Assembly: GCF_000143105.1 (NCBI RefSeq)
Contig: NW_014040784.1
Location: 686,761-750,760, forward strand
Reading direction: 5' to 3'
DNA length: 64,000 nucleotides
DNA from: Grosmannia clavigera kw1407
Taxonomy: Eukaryota > Ascomycota > Sordariomycetes > Ophiostomatales > Ophiostomataceae
Shown here: in pieces, positions 43,430 through 54,255 of the stretch
How the letters are laid out: the number at the start of each line of letters is the position of its first letter
Numbering within the stretch: position 1 is the stretch's first letter
Notes under the pieces: generated by a model
The model's input: only the letters and a program-made list of their open reading frames with translations
Told to the model about the DNA's origin: nothing
Database searches by the model: none
Position numbers and translations under genes: made by a program

Positions 43430-44239
43430 GTTTGTCCGGAAAATGAATGGTTGTGGTGAAGCCAAGGCAGGTCAGCGATGAGCAGTTACAGGACAGCCCC
43501 GGTCAAGTATATGAATGGAACATGCTTCTCCGCCATGTCCATCTATTCCCGGCTCGGAAGGAGGACGCATAGATGATCGATTGCATCTGGTGTGCACCTG
43601 TTCTATTCCGTACTCCGTGGTAGTATGTCCATGGACCGTCGTCTTCACTGTACCATGTATCAGCCACGAGACGGAAAAACTAGCTGCGTGATGTGCATGC
43701 GAACGGGCGGTGGCCATTTCGGGTTCGCCTTGCATGCCGGCTGCCTTCCCATTGGCGGTCGGACACGAGAAAGCGGCACCTTGTCGCCGGCCACAGCCCA
43801 TAATTAACCCTGCGGCAAGGGGTACGCCTAGCTCGGCCGTTTCAGGCCGCGCATTGAAATGCGACGCTGCTGCCATCCTCCGTTGCCTGCGGCCACCAGA
43901 TGCCTAAACTGGGAGCGCGCATGTGACGAGCTCCTGTGCCTCCGGAGCTGATATGTGATATAAAAGGCTGTCTGGACATCTGGCCTTTGGTTGTCATTTC
44001 CCACGAGCGTCTCATGTTGCCCGCGCAATACAGGTCACTTCCGTTAAGCCATCCAGGTCGAACCACCGGCTGACAAAATGCCCTTCTCATTTATGCTACC
44101 ATGTTCGGATCACTGACCTCTTTCGGCGCACACGTTCTACAGATAACGACTGCTGCAGTCCACGCCCCCAAGCATGCCAACGCATCTGCTGTCCGGCAGC
44201 CTGATCCGCTCCCCGGTGAGTGGGAGCTCCTCTCGTGGC
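43430..44239. other. Intergenic region
   Basis: Promoter of the methyltransferase and 3' end of the transporter gene. A TATAAAA at 43959-43965 (plus strand) has no plus-strand gene that I can support behind it; an open frame at 44101-44394 overlaps the transporter's last exon antisense. Contains one TACTCCGT word at 43611. Confidence 0.45.
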
Positions 44240-46239
44240 CTACTCATGGCCCTCCTGCTTGGTGGCCCCGGTCCTGCTCACCTGCTGATGCGACTCCACC
44301 AGTGCAGCCGCAGTGGCCGAGTCCTTGCCGTCGAACAGCACGGCAATCTCTTCGAGCGTGGGGCCCTTGGTCTCGACGAAGAAGAAGAAGATGATAAGGC
44401 ACTCCACCACCAGGCTGTTCCCGAAATCTGTTGTCAGCAAGGTACATAGTACAGGCATTCATCTTCGGCTGTGTCGATCTCGGCGCCTGCTTACACGGCA
44501 ATGTAGAAAAAGTACCACTTCCACGCCAGGGTATCCAACCCGACTGGGTTGACGTATAGGTTGAAGATGCCGCTCAGACACGTAAAGCAGAAGCACAGCA
44601 TCAGTCCCTTGGCCCGGATGTTGTAGGGCAGAATTTCGACCGTGTAGGAGACGGTCAGGCCCGGCCAGGCAGCACCGGCCACACCGTAGAAGAGGAAGAT
44701 CATGGCCAGCACGGCACTGCCGGTTGCGGCCGATCCCGTCTTGGCGTAGATGGCGCTGCAGGCGGTCCAGATGCTGAAAGTGATCAGCATGCCAACGCCG
44801 GAAAACAAAAAAAGCACCCGGCGGCCAACGCGGTCGACAATAAAGGCCGCTCCCAGCGACACGATGAAGCACCAGATGGTGAGGCCGCCGTTGATCTCCG
44901 ACTGGGTTATAGAGCTGCAGCAGGGTCAGTCTGGTTGGGGCATGGTCAAAGGTCTTGAGCGTGGCAGATACGCACTCTGTGAAGCCAATTGTTTTCAGGA
45001 CCGACGAGAGCTGCAAAGAGACGAGGATCAGTACGTGAACGCGGACGGCGACTGTGCAATTGAAGGAGAGGAAAGCCCACATAGTACGACACCAGTCCAT
45101 TTCCGCTGCACTGTGAAAAGATGGCCGTGGCGATGATCAGCAGACACCGCTTGCGGTTTCCCCGGGTGCGGACGAGCTCGAACCAGCCGTTGCGCGAAGC
45201 GACCTCCTGCTCCGCTTGCAGCGTGCTCTTGATCTCGGCAAACTCCCACTGCACAAACGCGTCTTCGATGCCGTTGCCGTGGTACTTGACCAGTAGTGCT
45301 CTGGCCTCGTCGTACCTGCCCTTGCTGATGAGCCAGCGTGGAGACTCGGGCAGCAGCCAGAGAAGCAGCAGCTGGATGCCAGGCTGTGCGTGTTAGAAAG
45401 GAGAACCACCAGGAAGCCCCGAGCCCTGATGGGGAACACACCATGAGACACTGTAGTCCCGTCGGCAGCCGCCACTCCTTATTGCCCGAAAGGTTCCGGA
45501 GCGTGCCAAAGCTGATCCACGCGGCAAGGATGGCACCGAGGTACCACAGCGTGTTGTAGATTGTTGTCACCCGGCCACGGTGCCGCGGGTGGGCCACCTC
45601 GGTGATCAGCAGCGGGCAGGCGCCGTTGTTTAAGTTGGCGCCCATGCCGATGATGAAGCGGCCGGTCAGGTACATGGCGTTGGGGTTGTGGGCCGGTGGA
45701 AACGTTTGTAGCAAACCGCCGAGGATGACGAACAGACAGCCGACCGCAATGGCTGACCGACGGCCCAGGATGTCGGCAACGTAGGGGGCGAAGAATAGGA
45801 TGAAGAGGCCACCGAAGCCGGGGATGGCGCCGAAAATGCCTAAGCGGCTGCTCCTAGGATGATGGAAGACTGTTTTGGTTAGCATTTGTCTCCTCGCTTC
45901 GCTCGGCTTTTTCTTCTCTTTCTTCTCTCCTTTCTTTTTTTTCTCCTCGCTTCGCTCGGTTTTTCTCTTCTCTCTTTGCCCCCCTCCTCTCCCCTCTCCT
46001 TTAGACTCACATTCCTGCCAGGAGTCCATCGTTTGCAACCCGTTCAACAGGCTCGAATCGTAGCCTAGCGTGGTCGACCCCAAAAACAAAATGATCATCT
46101 TGAGGTAGAGCTCGCGCAGCTTTGTCTGCATGTACCACGGCAGAGGCGAGCCCTCAATGCGGGCGTGCACTGTGTCGTGAGGGGCTTCGTCGCCCACGTC
46201 GACGCTGGTGGCTGAAGAGAGGACGGCTTCCTTGGCCAT
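44240..46239 (-). CDS. MFS sugar transporter
   Basis: Six exons (46239-46011, 45869-45442, 45383-45081, 45010-44976, 44914-44495, 44414-44240) encode 529 residues, with five introns of 141, 58, 70, 61 and 80 nt, all in frame. Sugar-porter signatures are present in order: GYDSSLLNGLQ in helix 1, ADILGRRSA, GRFIIGMGANL, LPESPRWLISKGR between the halves, NGGLTIWCF, DRVGRRVLF, and the C-terminal VETKGPTLEEIA. Twelve membrane helices are expected. The N-terminus WYMQTKLRELYLKMIILFLGSTTLGYDSS resembles lactose/galactose-type permeases (Lac12-like). It is divergent from a Zn2Cys6 gene with a 596-base shared promoter, and a glycosidase follows that, which suggests uptake of the sugar or oligosaccharide involved. 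Plasma membrane. Confidence 0.92.
45889..45959. repeat. Direct repeat inside transporter intron 1
   Basis: TCTCCTCGCTTCGCTCGG occurs twice (45889-45906 and 45942-45959), separated by 35 pyrimidine-rich bases. It explains why this 141-nt intron is longer than the others. Confidence 0.85.
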
Positions 46240-46835
46240 GGCTGGATGCTGGATGTGCAGATATTGTGTTGGTGGGGAGCAGGCGATTGTCTCGTCGATT
46301 CGGCCGCGTCAGAGCGTCGGTATATACGGCGAGCGAGCAGCGCCGCGAGCAAGCCTTCCCATGGTCGTGAGCCGCATGAAGAGGTCGCAGCTGCGATGTC
46401 GTATTGGATAGTTCAAGGATGGAAGCCAATATTCGGGCAAGCTGCATGCTGATTCACCATGGGGTGGACCGATCTTCGGGGAGGGAGTGGACGTATTGGA
46501 GAAGGAAGAGGGGGACGGCACGGTGCCTTGGCAAACAGGTGATGCATGTGAATGGGCGGATGTTTGCCCCAGGCTGCAGGCCGTCTTTGGCATATAGTAG
46601 CAGGCCTAGAACGAGCGCTGTGGAGACACGGGTGAGAATGCGGCTGATTGGTTGCAGTAGTCCGCTCGGAATTGAGCAAACGAGCTCGACGCCCACAACT
46701 TTCTTCAGTTTCCATCCGGGGAAGTCGAAAAAAAGGCCGCTGGAGCCAAGACAGAGCCCACCTGCTCCGTATTCCCCAGAGAAGAGGTCTCGCCATTATA
46801 TCCGAGTTTTCTGCGCAGGAGTGGGCACGCTACCA
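46240..46835. promoter_or_regulatory. Divergent promoter region of transporter and regulator
   Basis: 596 bases between divergently transcribed genes. I could not identify a certain binding site; no gene seen in it. Confidence 0.5.
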
Positions 46836-48622
46836 ATGGAGACGGGTACAAGACAGACGTCGACGGCGGCAGATGAGCAGCAGACGCCGTCGTCGACCGA
46901 TTCGAGGATGGCGTTGAGCCCTGGCTCACCGGGCATGCGTGATTCTCCGCAGCCACGCAACCAAAGGGCATGTGATTCGTGTCGGTCGAGAAAGGTCAAG
47001 GTAAGAAGGCCTTGTGCACTTCAGTTTGTGGTTTCGATATGTTGCAAATCGTGCCTTAGTCCGACACGCTGACCAGGCAACTCGTACGAGCAGTGCCGCT
47101 TCAGCGATGGAGCCACGGTGTGCTTTGTGTGCGCCAGCCTCGAGATTCCCTGCACGTTTGACAGGCCGAGGAGGAAGCGCGGCCCCCCGAACAAGTAAGT
47201 CCGTAAGCCCTGCCGTGCTTTCGTCTCGGCACTCGAGCTCACCGGTGGCCGGCGGCCAGACATGCGGAGGCAATCCGCAGCGCGATGGCGTCTCAAAACG
47301 CCAGTTCAGGCGAGCAGAGCTCACCGTCCGAGCTGCGCACAGTGGTGCTCGCCGAGCGACCGGCCTCTTCGTCGGCCAGCAGCAGTGGCCCCTGGCTGGA
47401 CAAGTTTGCGCCGATGGCGACGATCGACCAGCTGCTGGATGAGTGGTTCCAGCACATCTACCCGGTGTCGCCGCTGCTGCACCGGCAGCGGTTTATGCAC
47501 CGCTTACGCCGTGGCGATGCTGACAGCGACCGGTTCTTCTGTGGGCTCGTCATCAGCGTGTGCGGCGCGACGGTGTCGACGCTGCGGCGGTCGAGCGCCC
47601 AGCCAGTGACGATCCAAGACTGCGTCGCGTTTGTGCACCGCCACGGGCTGCTGCGGCGGGATCTGTTGGAGCCGGAATACCGGCTGGACTGGTGCATCGC
47701 CATGTACAACCTGGGCAGTGCGTATGCGTCGACGGCGGCTATAGACGACGCGGCGGCCTACCACATGGGCTGCGAGGCCGTGGCGGGTGTGCGATTCCTG
47801 GCTTTCTACCGGCTCGATGAGATGATTATGCTGGAGCAGCAGCAGCTTAAGCGGCTCTTTCTGCTACTGCTGGCGTGGTCCTGCTCGGCCGACCTCTTTG
47901 GTCGGGTGTCGCTGCCCATGTTCCTGTGTGATGAGCCTTTCCAAAAGCTGGTGCCGCTGGCACTGTCGGACGAGCAGCTGGACCCTGACATGGCTGGTGT
48001 GGCGCCATTGTGTGCCGATAATCCGCGGTGGCACGGCGACCGGGTGTCGTATGTTCCCGGCCTGTTGGCCCTCAGTGAGCTCTTCCTGGTGTGGCGCGAC
48101 GCACAGCGACGGCGGCCAGTGCCGGTGGGCGAGCGAGAGGCACAGTTGAAGCAGCATCTGGCTGCCATCGAGAAGATTATTAGTCAGCTGCCGGTAGAAT
48201 TGCAATGGCGCAGCGGGTTGCCACGGCCGGCACACGTGACCGCGGGCCACGATGTGCAGGTGGCCAACATTTTTGTGACTCGCCTGCATCTGCGGTCGAA
48301 CCTGCTGCAGACGTTTGGCGTGGTGGATGGGCTCGAGTACGGCCTTATTATGGATAGCATGCTCGAGATCCTCGACCACATGCCCAACATCGTCTTTGAA
48401 TCCAACGGCAGCAGCATTGTGCCCAAGATCCGCGATGTCGGCGCTGCTTACCTTCAGCATCTGCAGGTCTGCCAAAACAGCAGCACGGACGCCTGCCCTG
48501 GCGATGTTGTGGCAAGCGAAAAGTTCAACCGGCTGCTGCTTAAGCTCAAAGACCTCGACCTCTGGCCCGGCATGACGCTGCCGTCAAATACACCCAGGCC
48601 GGCCGGCGGCAGCGTTGCCTGA
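46836..48622 (+). CDS. Zn2Cys6 transcription factor of the sugar-use module
   Basis: Three exons (46836-47000, 47094-47194, 47260-48622) encode 542 residues. Splicing of the first intron is required to build the DNA-binding cluster: Cys46, 49, 56, 65, 68 and 75 (RACDSCRSRKVK joined to CRFSDGATVCFVCASLEIPC), spacing CX2CX6CX8CX2CX6C, followed by basic RPRRKRGPPNK. The rest matches the fungal-specific transcription factor domain: LLDEWFQHIYPVSPLLHRQRFMHR, SDRFFCGLVISVCGATVSTLR, and AYHMGCEAVAGVRFL. The divergent neighbour is a sugar transporter and the next gene downstream a GH35-like glycosidase, so a pathway-specific activator of galactoside or related sugar use is the simplest inference. The frame is open upstream to 46404 but without a plausible start. 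Confidence 0.9.
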
Positions 48623-49092
48623 GTTCTCGCGCAGCAGGAGGGTGGGTAGACGGGCGGTGATTGATTCGTATCGTATTAAAGGAGGGATCGTCGACTAGTG
48701 AGAATGAAACGAAGATGGTTGAATTGGAAATGAAGGCAAAGAAACGATTGTACGAGAGATTATGTCAAACACGGCAAGATACTACATAGACTGTCAAATT
48801 GGGTGGGACGGCAGGAGCGACGCAAGAACTTACTGAATTGGGATCCAATCTTGCGCATCCGAGGTTTCTCCTAGCTTCTCCAACCTTCTCCACCCGCATC
48901 CCGTTGGAAGGTTGGGCAATGGTCGATATCAGCAACGGCTCCGGACACAGCCGGTGTCATAGCGAGCATGGGACAAATGAGATAGTGTGATGGAGTGTGT
49001 GTGTGTGGTCTGTCTGGACGTTTTGCCTTTTGCACGAGTTCCGGCGCCTTTCCTCGAGCATAATACCCAAACGCCTATACGCAAACATCACG
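48623..49092. other. Intergenic region
   Basis: Spacer between the regulator and the glycosidase; contains the glycosidase promoter with a (TG)n run at about 48993-49008. No gene seen. Confidence 0.5.
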
Positions 49093-50847
49093 ATGGCTAT
49101 GCACAACGAAACAGCAGCAGCAGCAGCAGCAGCAGCAGTAGCAACGACGCGGCAGCCGGCCGACCGTCCACGACTGCACCGGACAGCCGATGGGGCCACG
49201 CAGCTGCTGGTGCACGGACGGCCGTACCTGATGCGGGCTGGTGAGCTGCACAACTCCTCGCTAAGCTCGCCGGCCTATATGGCGGACGTGTGGCCGACGA
49301 TGCAATCCCAGGCCATCAACACGCTGTTGGGCGCGGTGGCCTGGGAAGACATCGAGCCAACCGAGGGCTGCTTCGACTTTGGCCGTCTCGACGCCATCCT
49401 GGCCGATGCCCGAGCCCACGAGATGCATCTGGTGCTTCTGTGGTTCGGCACCTACAAGAACGCCGTGTCGACCTATGTGCCGGCCTGGGTCAAGCGGGAT
49501 GTCCGGCGGTTTCCGCGCGTGCATGTCAACGATGAGGACGGGCGCCATCGCACTCTCGAGATGGTCTCGCCGCTGAGCGAAGCCGCTGTCGAGGCTGACA
49601 GCCGCGCGTTTGCCGCGCTGATGCGCCATCTCGCTGCCGTCGACACCGCTCACAGCACCGTGCTCATGGTTCAGGTCGAGAACGAGACCGGACTGCTGGG
49701 CGACTCGCGCGACCGCTCGCCCGTCGCTGAAGCCGCTTTTGCCCAGCCGGTGCCGCCGCCACTGCTCCAACACCTCCTCGTTGCCAAGACGGCCGGCACG
49801 CTCCATCCACGCTTCACGGAGCGCTTTCCCGACATCGAAACTACGGCTGCTGCTAGCAACCCCTCCTGGCACGACGTCTTTGGCCCCGGCACCCGTGCCG
49901 ACGAGGCCTTTATGGCCTATCACGTGTCCCGGTTCGTCGGCCGCGTCGCCGCTGCCGGAAAGGCCCTCTACCCCATCCCGCTCTACACCAACACCTGGCT
50001 CAACTTTGACGACCCGACCGTGCTCGACCTGCACAGCCTCCCCGTCGTCGTCGGTGGTGGCGCCCTGCCGGGCATCTATCCATCTGGCGGCCCCTGCCCT
50101 CATATGCTCGACATCTGGCGTCACAGCGCGTCCGCTCTCGACTTCATCGCCCCCGACCTTTATTTTCACGACTACGAGACCGTCTGCCGCGACTATACTG
50201 CCCAGGCGAACCCGCTCTTCATCCCGGAGCAGCGTCGCGACCCCTACGGAGCCCGCCGCGTCTGGCTGGCCCTCGCCACGTACGGCGCCCTCGGCACCGC
50301 CCCCTTTGGCATCGATACGGGCGCCGAGACCATCGGCCGAGAATACCGTCTCCTGGCCCAGACCGAGGCCTTTCTGCTTGCTGCCGCGCCTCAGGATCGC
50401 ATGGGCTTTTTCTTTGACGAGCCGGACGACAGCAGCAGCAAGAGCGATACCAAGCAATGGACCCGTGTCTTTGGCGATTTCGAGCTCATTGTCGAGCAAT
50501 GCTTCGTCTTCGGAAAGCCCGGCCCTGGTGCCGGTATGGTCATCCACCGCGGACATGACCGCTTTCTTCTTGTCGGTCGCGGCTTTCATGTGCGATTCCG
50601 TAGCGTCCGACCAGAGGCCACCTTTTGTGGCATCCTCCGGGCCGAAGAGAAGGAGGTCGGACCCGATGGACAGCTGCACACTCTTCGCGTACTTAACGGC
50701 GACGAGACTCGCAGCGGCGAGTTTGTCATGATGCCTAACGATGACCCCGACTACGGCGGCTTCCCCATCGCCGTCACTATTCCCGCCCGCACCTGCATTG
50801 CTGAGGTGGAGGCGTACTGGGTGCAGGAGGAGGTGGAAGATCTGTGA
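49093..50847 (+). CDS. GH35-like beta-galactosidase-type glycoside hydrolase
   Basis: Single exon, 584 residues. Clan GH-A TIM barrel: LLVHGRPYLMRAGELHNSSLSSPAYMADVWPTM at the start, INTLLGAVAWEDIEPTEGCFDF, VLLWFGTYKNAVSTYVPAWVKRD, acid/base Glu198 in MVQVENETG and probable nucleophile Glu379 in PLFIPEQRRD. A C-terminal beta domain follows (FHVRFRSVRPEATF to the end). This resembles the bacterial/fungal GH35-like group with a DUF5597-type C-terminal domain. Substrate is likely a beta-galactoside or related glycoside. There is no signal peptide, so it should act inside the cell on imported oligosaccharide, which fits the neighbouring transporter. An Ala8 run near the start is encoded by a CAG/GCA microsatellite. 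A long antisense frame (49261-50907) is a shadow of the GC bias. Confidence 0.88.
   Translation: MAMHNETAAAAAAAAVATTRQPADRPRLHRTADGATQLLVHGRPYLMRAGELHNSSLSSPAYMADVWPTMQSQAINTLLGAVAWEDIEPTEGCFDFGRLDAILADARAHEMHLVLLWFGTYKNAVSTYVPAWVKRDVRRFPRVHVNDEDGRHRTLEMVSPLSEAAVEADSRAFAALMRHLAAVDTAHSTVLMVQVENETGLLGDSRDRSPVAEAAFAQPVPPPLLQHLLVAKTAGTLHPRFTERFPDIETTAAASNPSWHDVFGPGTRADEAFMAYHVSRFVGRVAAAGKALYPIPLYTNTWLNFDDPTVLDLHSLPVVVGGGALPGIYPSGGPCPHMLDIWRHSASALDFIAPDLYFHDYETVCRDYTAQANPLFIPEQRRDPYGARRVWLALATYGALGTAPFGIDTGAETIGREYRLLAQTEAFLLAAAPQDRMGFFFDEPDDSSSKSDTKQWTRVFGDFELIVEQCFVFGKPGPGAGMVIHRGHDRFLLVGRGFHVRFRSVRPEATFCGILRAEEKEVGPDGQLHTLRVLNGDETRSGEFVMMPNDDPDYGGFPIAVTIPARTCIAEVEAYWVQEEVEDL
49112..49138. repeat. 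CAG trinucleotide microsatellite
   Basis: Nine tandem CAG units, translated as eight Ala (GCA) near the N-terminus of the glycosidase; likely length-variable between strains. Confidence 0.95.
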
Positions 50848-50928
50848 TTGTCTGGATACGTAGGTGGCTGTGATATGGTTTGATGTACCCCAGGACTCAG
50901 CTGTCACGATTCATTAGTTTAAGCTTCC

Positions 50929-51276
50929 ATGTTAAACAATACACATTTTATACATCACTTGATACGCAAGGGCACATCCTCTTCCCTTCTGCTGCCTTCC
51001 GAGGTGACTCATAGAATCAGCAGGTGGATCGCCGACCCGTCATCCAAATTTCTCTGGGTCGAAGGCCCTGCTTCGGTGCATGCAGAGAGACGGCTGTCGC
51101 TCACGGCAGTACGGATCTACGAGTCGGCCTTGCAAGCTCGTCGGCAGGAGCCATGCGTCTACTTCATTTCGACACCCACGCCTACGGAAATGAACCTTCT
51201 TCGTCTGATGCGGCTGAAGCCGCTGCTGCTCTGTCCACAATGGTGCCAGCGATATCACGCCAAGAAAATACTTTGA
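50929..51276 (+). pseudogene. Probable gene fragment
   Basis: A 115-codon frame with protein-like composition (LLLPSEVTHRISRWIADPSSKFLWVEGPASVHAERRLSLTAVRIYESALQ) ends abruptly. What could be a continuation (MVPAISRQENTLISLLLLANERICY) lies in a second frame up to 51413. The SKFLWVEGPA element reminds me of fungal proteins in NLR-like or HET neighbourhoods, but I cannot place it firmly. It starts 80 bases after the glycosidase stop. Could be a degenerate remnant or chance. Confidence 0.35.
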
Positions 51277-51781
51277 TCTCTCTGCTCTTGCTAGCCAACG
51301 AACGCATCTGCTACCCCAGGAGCTTACGACTAATCAGGCATAGGACATATCTGCTGCTGATGTTTTTGAGCGCCTGTACAGCAACATATACGACAGCAGC
51401 ACGAACGTCTTAGTGCGTGCGTCTACAGCACGCAAGTTGAACGAATCTTTGCTGGCCCACATCCTGTCGAATGGACCAGACCAGAATGGGAGGGGCGTGC
51501 ACGATTATGCAGTGTGATGAAAGAATACATGTACTGTGTGGCGCATGGGGCTATTTAGTACGTGTTTTGATGCACGTCGGCATACCTCGGAAGTACCTAA
51601 CTACAACAATACATTCACGCTCACTGGGCACCCATAATTTAACACATCCCACCTATACTCATTGTCATCCTCGACAAGCTCTAGCTGGCCGATTGTCCGA
51701 CGTCAGAACCACACATCAAGCGCCTCATCACCCTCCTCAGCAACTGCAGCGCCCGGGTTCAAGGCCGGCTGGGAAGCCAAA
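51277..51781. other. Intergenic region
   Basis: AT-rich; no gene that I can support apart from the fragment frame noted just before. Confidence 0.4.
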
Positions 51782-54255
51782 TTACAGAGCCAATAAGCGC
51801 CCAGTGCCTGTACTCTTCCCGTGTCTACATAACAACAACCCATTTATACCTCCATTTAGGCCTCTCCACATCTCCGCCTCGGGGGTAGTATATATAGCCG
51901 ACTCCGACCCTGCAAGAGACGCTTTCGCCCGGCCTCTTGGCCAATCCGAAAAAAGGGCCATGCGGTCAGGCGGTTTTGTGATGGTGTCGCCGGCGACAAT
52001 AGCGACAAGCTCGTCAACAGTCTGCTGGCTTCCGCCGCTGCGTGTCGCACCACTGTCATACCTAAACTGGCCGTGGTGGCAAGGAGAAGCAGCACCGTCT
52101 CTGACGAGGTCAAGCGCACAAGCGTGCCGCAGGGTTTCATCCGGTCGTATCCAGAATTGATCTCCGGGCAGATAGGCGGCCGAGAAACCGAGCTGGCCCG
52201 GCTGTAGATTCTTGGAGGCTTGCTCAGAATCGCAGGCCGGCAGCATGTTCATGTCGATGGCCATCCAGGCCGCGACGTAGTTGCTGGCATACGGCGATGC
52301 GGAACTAGGCCAGCCGTATGTGAAATGCGTGCCTGCACCCGAGCCTGAGCTTGTTTTTGCCGACGGGGGCGTTGCTCCAAAAAGCCCTGCGCGGTCAGCT
52401 TATGCCTGGTCAAGTCATATCTGTCGTTATCTCAGCTAAGCCCACTGCACTTACCACGACCACGATGGCAGCGTCATCGGCTTTCCATCTCGGTGTAACA
52501 GGTTCGTCTGCTCCCGCGCGCCGTCGCCGGGGAACCAGAGGAGCGCCGATCAAAGAAGCGCGAGAGAGGCAGTCCTTGAGAGTCGCATGCGTCCAGGTCC
52601 ATGGCAGAGCTGCTGCCGACCTGCTCTGGTGGAAGCTTGAAGCGATTCAGCACGCCCTTGAAAGCGTTCAGCACGTCTTCTGGGTATGATAAGCCCCGCC
52701 GGCTGTAGTCCTGCACCGCTCTCTGGTACTCCTGCAGTCCGACCGAGGCCGGTGCCGATGTCGGTGCCGATTCCGACGTCGATGCCAAGAGTCGGCTGAC
52801 GTCGCCGAGATACCGGTGAGGGGTTGGGTCGGGATCCATTCTCAGCTTGCCGGTCCACCAGGCGGGCCCGGTGCGGATGGTGACCTTGGCAGCCCGGGAA
52901 ACAACCCCGATGCCGCCCCAGTCATAGCCTTCGCGCCTCTGCCATGCCCTGCAGCTGAAGAAGACCTCGGAATCGGTAAAGTACATACACCGCCGTGACA
53001 GCGCCTGCTCCTGGAAGGTCCACCCCCGCGTGCTCCACTTCGATTTCCGCACGAGCTCCGGCAGCGACGGTAGCACCGGGCAGAGGGCCAGCTCCGTGCC
53101 CGGACTACTGTCGTCCACGTCCACGATCATGCGCGTCGGCTGCAGCGGGATGCTGGAGCGAGGACGGCTGACGCCCGGGAGGCCTGTGTTGACGTCTGCC
53201 GCTCCTGTCGCCATCACCAGGGTCACGACAGCCTCGTCATACACGTCGTCCATGCGCCCGATCAGGTGATGCTTCTCGTCACTGCAATCCTGCAGGATGC
53301 ACAGCGAGTCCACCCACAGATACTTGATCCCTACGGCCCTCGTCACCACCATAGCGTCGCGGACGGTCTGCGGGATTCTGCCGGTGTCCCAGCTGCTGAG
53401 CCTCTGCTCGGACAGACCACCGACCTCTTCCAAGCTGCAGCGGTTCCGTTTCAGTAGAAGGGCGATCGGGATTTCCTTGCCGTCACCAGGCCTCAGCAAG
53501 GTCGGCCCGTCCCCCCAAACATACGGCAAGGTGGTGTACCGGCAAGGTTCCTTCTTGTATACAAGACACTCTGCCTCGATGTCCATCAGCCGGAAGGGGT
53601 GGTCAGGCGTTAGAAGGTTTGTGGCAGATTGGTGGCTTTCCCTCGCCTTGGGAGTCTCATTGTACGCCTGACACTCCTCTATCCAGCTTTTGACCAAGTC
53701 CGTGTCCACCATGTCCTCCACTTGACGACGCCGCGCGTAGCGGCATAGAGGAAATTTGGTGTTGTCCCCCTCCTCGTCTCCCTCCTCTTCTTCTTCCTCT
53801 TCCCCTCCCTCTACCGGCACCCTCTCGAACTCTCCTACGAGAAAGCGGCGAGAGACGTTATCAACCTCGCGGATTACCGGTCGGCTCAGACGAACCAATC
53901 CCTCTTCCGACTTCGCCAGCGGCAGCAATGGCAGCAACAGCTGCCTGTCCACAGCCAACAACAGACGTGGTTGCGGGTGCTTGGCCCACCACGGACGGCT
54001 CGCGACCGTGCCGACGACCGTCAGGGCGCTGCGGCTCTGCGCATACAGCCTGCAGGCAGTGGGAGAGGAGGCGTATAGGCTCTTTGAGCCATTCTCCCCC
54101 AAGATGCTACAGACGGCCTCAGAGATGAGCCGGCAGAATGGACAGCTTTGGTCCCGAAACATATACAGCTCGCCGAGGTAGCGCTCGTTGATTTCGGCCG
54201 AGAAGAAGGCGCCGAGGTCAATGCTCTCGCATGCCGGGCAGAGTTTGCGAGCCAT
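51782..54255 (-). pseudogene. Frameshifted HET-domain gene
   Basis: From the ATG at 54255 a long frame encodes a HET protein: CXXC pairs at the N-terminus (KLCPACESIDLGAFF, CPFCRLI), an acidic Glu run, and YTTLPYVWGDGPTLL. After these come IPQTVRDAMVVTRAVGIKYLWVDSLCILQD, TLVMATGAADVNTGLPG and RGWTFQEQALSRRCMYFTD. Near 52545 one base appears to be missing: the sequence reads SRFFDRRSSGSPATARG, but one frame over the expected ALLWFPGDGAREQTNLLHRDG and GKPMTLPSWSW continue, followed by a good GTAAGT donor (52454) and an acceptor ending at 52387. Beyond it, a further frame (to 51782) carries LGFSAAYLPGDQFWIRPDETL and VDELVAIVAGDTI, like HET protein C-termini. So at least one deletion and possibly more breaks. 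A truncated 593-residue product could still contain the whole HET domain. Confidence 0.8.

Noticed and set aside
44101..44394. Plus-strand open frame with a TATA box about 140 bases upstream and a GGTGAGT donor
   Set aside because: It overlaps the last exon of the transporter antisense, the later half is Arg/Pro/Ser noise and I found no convincing acceptor exon.
39306..50847. A secondary-metabolite cluster around the LaeA-like methyltransferase
   Set aside because: No polyketide synthase, NRPS, terpene cyclase or other backbone gene is present; the neighbours are better explained as a peptidase and a sugar-use module.
49261..50907. 548-codon open frame antisense to the glycosidase
   Set aside because: A shadow of the C/G-rich third positions of the plus-strand gene. 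The plus strand has the catalytic motifs.
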